Positions 45,822-46,526 of a stretch of 46,526 bases of DNA are shown piece after piece. The position numbers were made by a program, and so were the translations under genes. Source of the stretch: Acidimicrobiia bacterium (lineage in GTDB: Bacteria; Actinomycetota; Acidimicrobiia; Spongiisociales; Spongiisociaceae); the NCBI GenBank assembly GCA_009841105.1, contig VXMM01000017.1, positions 1-46,526 of the forward strand, in the 5' to 3' direction. The notes beneath the pieces are model-generated. The model was not told where the DNA came from and searched no databases. It was given only the letters and a program-made list of their open reading frames with translations. Position 1 is the stretch's first letter. Every line of letters begins with the position of its first letter.

Positions 45822-46337
45822 ATGGGTAGGCAACCGAACATCCGCCTGCGCGCTGCCGAGCGTCCTGTTGAAGAGCTCGAGCGGGCCCCGGAGCGGCGCT
45901 GGACCCCGACCCGTCCCGGCGAGATCACTTCTCCCGCCGAGACTCCCTCAGGAGGGTCGTTCGGCCGGCCGGGCCCCGACACCGGCTGGGGACTACAGAT
46001 GATCAGGGCGGCCTCGTTCGACCGGGGCCGGAGGCACAGAGATCTGGAGAGCCTCCTATCCGCTCTGGTGGGCGCTCGAGCATCCCAGGCCCGCCGCGGA
46101 CCCACTCGCCAGGACGTGGAGGTGGCGCTGTCGCTGGTAGGGCTGCACGAAGGCTATGCCCGGCTCGGCGGCGTCCCGGCAGGACTCGCCGAGGTGAGGG
46201 AGCAATGGCTGGACGAGTTGGCTCACGATCCCTGGCCGGGCCGCTCGGCGCTCGGGTCGGTCCCGGCCGACCTGCTCATGGACGAGCCCGACCGGGTTCG
46301 AGCCCGTCTCCAGGCAGACCCGTCGCTGGTCGGCTGA
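45822..46337 (+). CDS. conserved-looking hypothetical protein downstream of repeat element
   Basis: I do not recognise this 171-residue protein. It has an Arg/Glu/Pro-rich, probably disordered N-terminal half (about 1-65) and a helical C-terminal half with many charged residues (DLESLLSALVGARAS, DVEVALSLVGLHEGYARLGG, VREQWLDELAHDPWPG). There is no membrane segment or signal peptide. ATG 45822 begins 2 bp after repeat copy 2 with no Shine-Dalgarno. The open frame continues upstream only through the repeat itself. Read-through from ilvE or a promoter in the repeat would be needed for expression. Confidence 0.6.
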   Translation: MGRQPNIRLRAAERPVEELERAPERRWTPTRPGEITSPAETPSGGSFGRPGPDTGWGLQMIRAASFDRGRRHRDLESLLSALVGARASQARRGPTRQDVEVALSLVGLHEGYARLGGVPAGLAEVREQWLDELAHDPWPGRSALGSVPADLLMDEPDRVRARLQADPSLVG

Positions 46338-46452
46338 CCGACCGGACGAGGGTGTCAAGTTGTTACCGCAGCCCGGTGCCGGCCGGCCCGCGTCACGATG
46401 GACGCCGGCCCCGCGTGGCCTGGCCCCTTCCCCCGCACTCAGACTAGGGGGG

Positions 46453-46477
46453 AAAAAAACGCCGCCGCCAGCGGCGG
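46453..46477 (-). terminator. intrinsic terminator of a minus-strand gene beyond the window
   Basis: On the minus strand CCGCCG / CGGCGG form a 6-bp stem with a CTGG loop, followed after CG by seven T's (A7 at 46453-46459 on the plus strand). This is a textbook intrinsic terminator. It points left, so a minus-strand gene should lie just right of the window. Confidence 0.6.
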
Positions 46478-46480
46478 TGG

Positions 46481-46526
46481 CCCCGGGCCGCGCCCCCCCG
46501 CCCCCCCGCGGGGGGGGGGGTGGTGT
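46481..46526. other. low-complexity contig tail
   Basis: The last bases are long C and G runs (C7, C7, G10) and end in TGGTGT. This resembles sequencing or assembly artefact at a contig end, and I read no biology in it. Confidence 0.6.

Noticed and set aside
46293..46306. tRNA T-arm-like sequence CGGGTTCGAGCCCG
   Set aside because: No acceptor stem, D-arm or anticodon arm can be built around it; it lies in the coding frame of the 45822 ORF.
46481..46526. G/C homopolymer blocks as a G-quadruplex or telomere-like end
   Set aside because: The runs are irregular, at the extreme edge of the window, and most likely sequencing or assembly artefact.

Overview
The window is GC-rich DNA whose gene order (queA-tgt-yajC-secD-secF-apt-rel-MBL hydrolase-hisS-aspS-rarA-alaS-ruvX-mltG-aroE) is the conserved actinobacterial arrangement. 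Several gene types (type II glutamine synthetase, GlcDEF glycolate oxidase, stand-alone Nfu N-domain protein, GatCAB) and frequent start codons directly behind a -10-like hexamer fit Actinomycetota. My best guess is an uncultured Acidimicrobiia-like lineage, but that is inference because there is no rRNA gene. The poor-quality homopolymer tail suggests that the right edge is a contig end.

Layout. Positions 1-353 are upstream leader. 354-21210 (+) is a long block of housekeeping genes: queuosine synthesis (queA, tgt), the Sec accessory membrane complex (yajC, secD, secF), adenine salvage (apt), (p)ppGpp turnover (rel), an MBL-fold hydrolase, four aminoacyl-tRNA synthetases (hisS, aspS, alaS, argS), rarA, ruvX, mltG, aroE and an isolated prepilin peptidase. 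21251-25641 (-) is a glycolate oxidase operon, glcD-glcE-glcF, with a coupled membrane protein. 25705-28095 holds a small Nfu-like protein, two divergently transcribed single-pass membrane proteins of unknown function, and a small coiled-coil ORF. 28259-31083 (-) carries glnII, a methyltransferase/RidA pair and an A-type Fe-S carrier. 31320-36858 (+) carries an Mrp-type ATPase, cysteine desulfurase, mnmA and ligA. 37361-43282 (+) carries succinyl-DAP aminotransferase, dapE, a small membrane protein and gatCAB. 43363-46337 holds pgpA and terC (-), then ilvE and an unknown gene (+).

Function. tRNA biology dominates: two queuosine genes, a sulfur supply plus 2-thiouridine pair (cysteine desulfurase and mnmA), four synthetases and the amidotransferase GatCAB. 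Fe-S assembly (Nfu-like, ErpA/IscA-like, Mrp, cysteine desulfurase), lysine/peptidoglycan precursor synthesis and nitrogen assimilation make up most of the rest.

The most unusual content is between genes. There are two copies of a ~165 bp foldback element with terminal inverted repeats, one directly after glnII and one directly after ilvE. Two, perhaps three, tiny ORFs with good ribosome-binding sites have stops that overlap the next gene's start (before apt, hisS and possibly queA). An inverted pair of degenerate heptamer arrays fills the rarA-alaS gap. About ten transcription units begin with a -10-like box 6-11 nt before the start codon and no Shine-Dalgarno, as expected for leaderless mRNAs. 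A perfect 14-bp palindrome abuts the -10 box of the dapC-dapE operon. I see no CRISPR array, rRNA, tRNA, phage or autonomous transposase.
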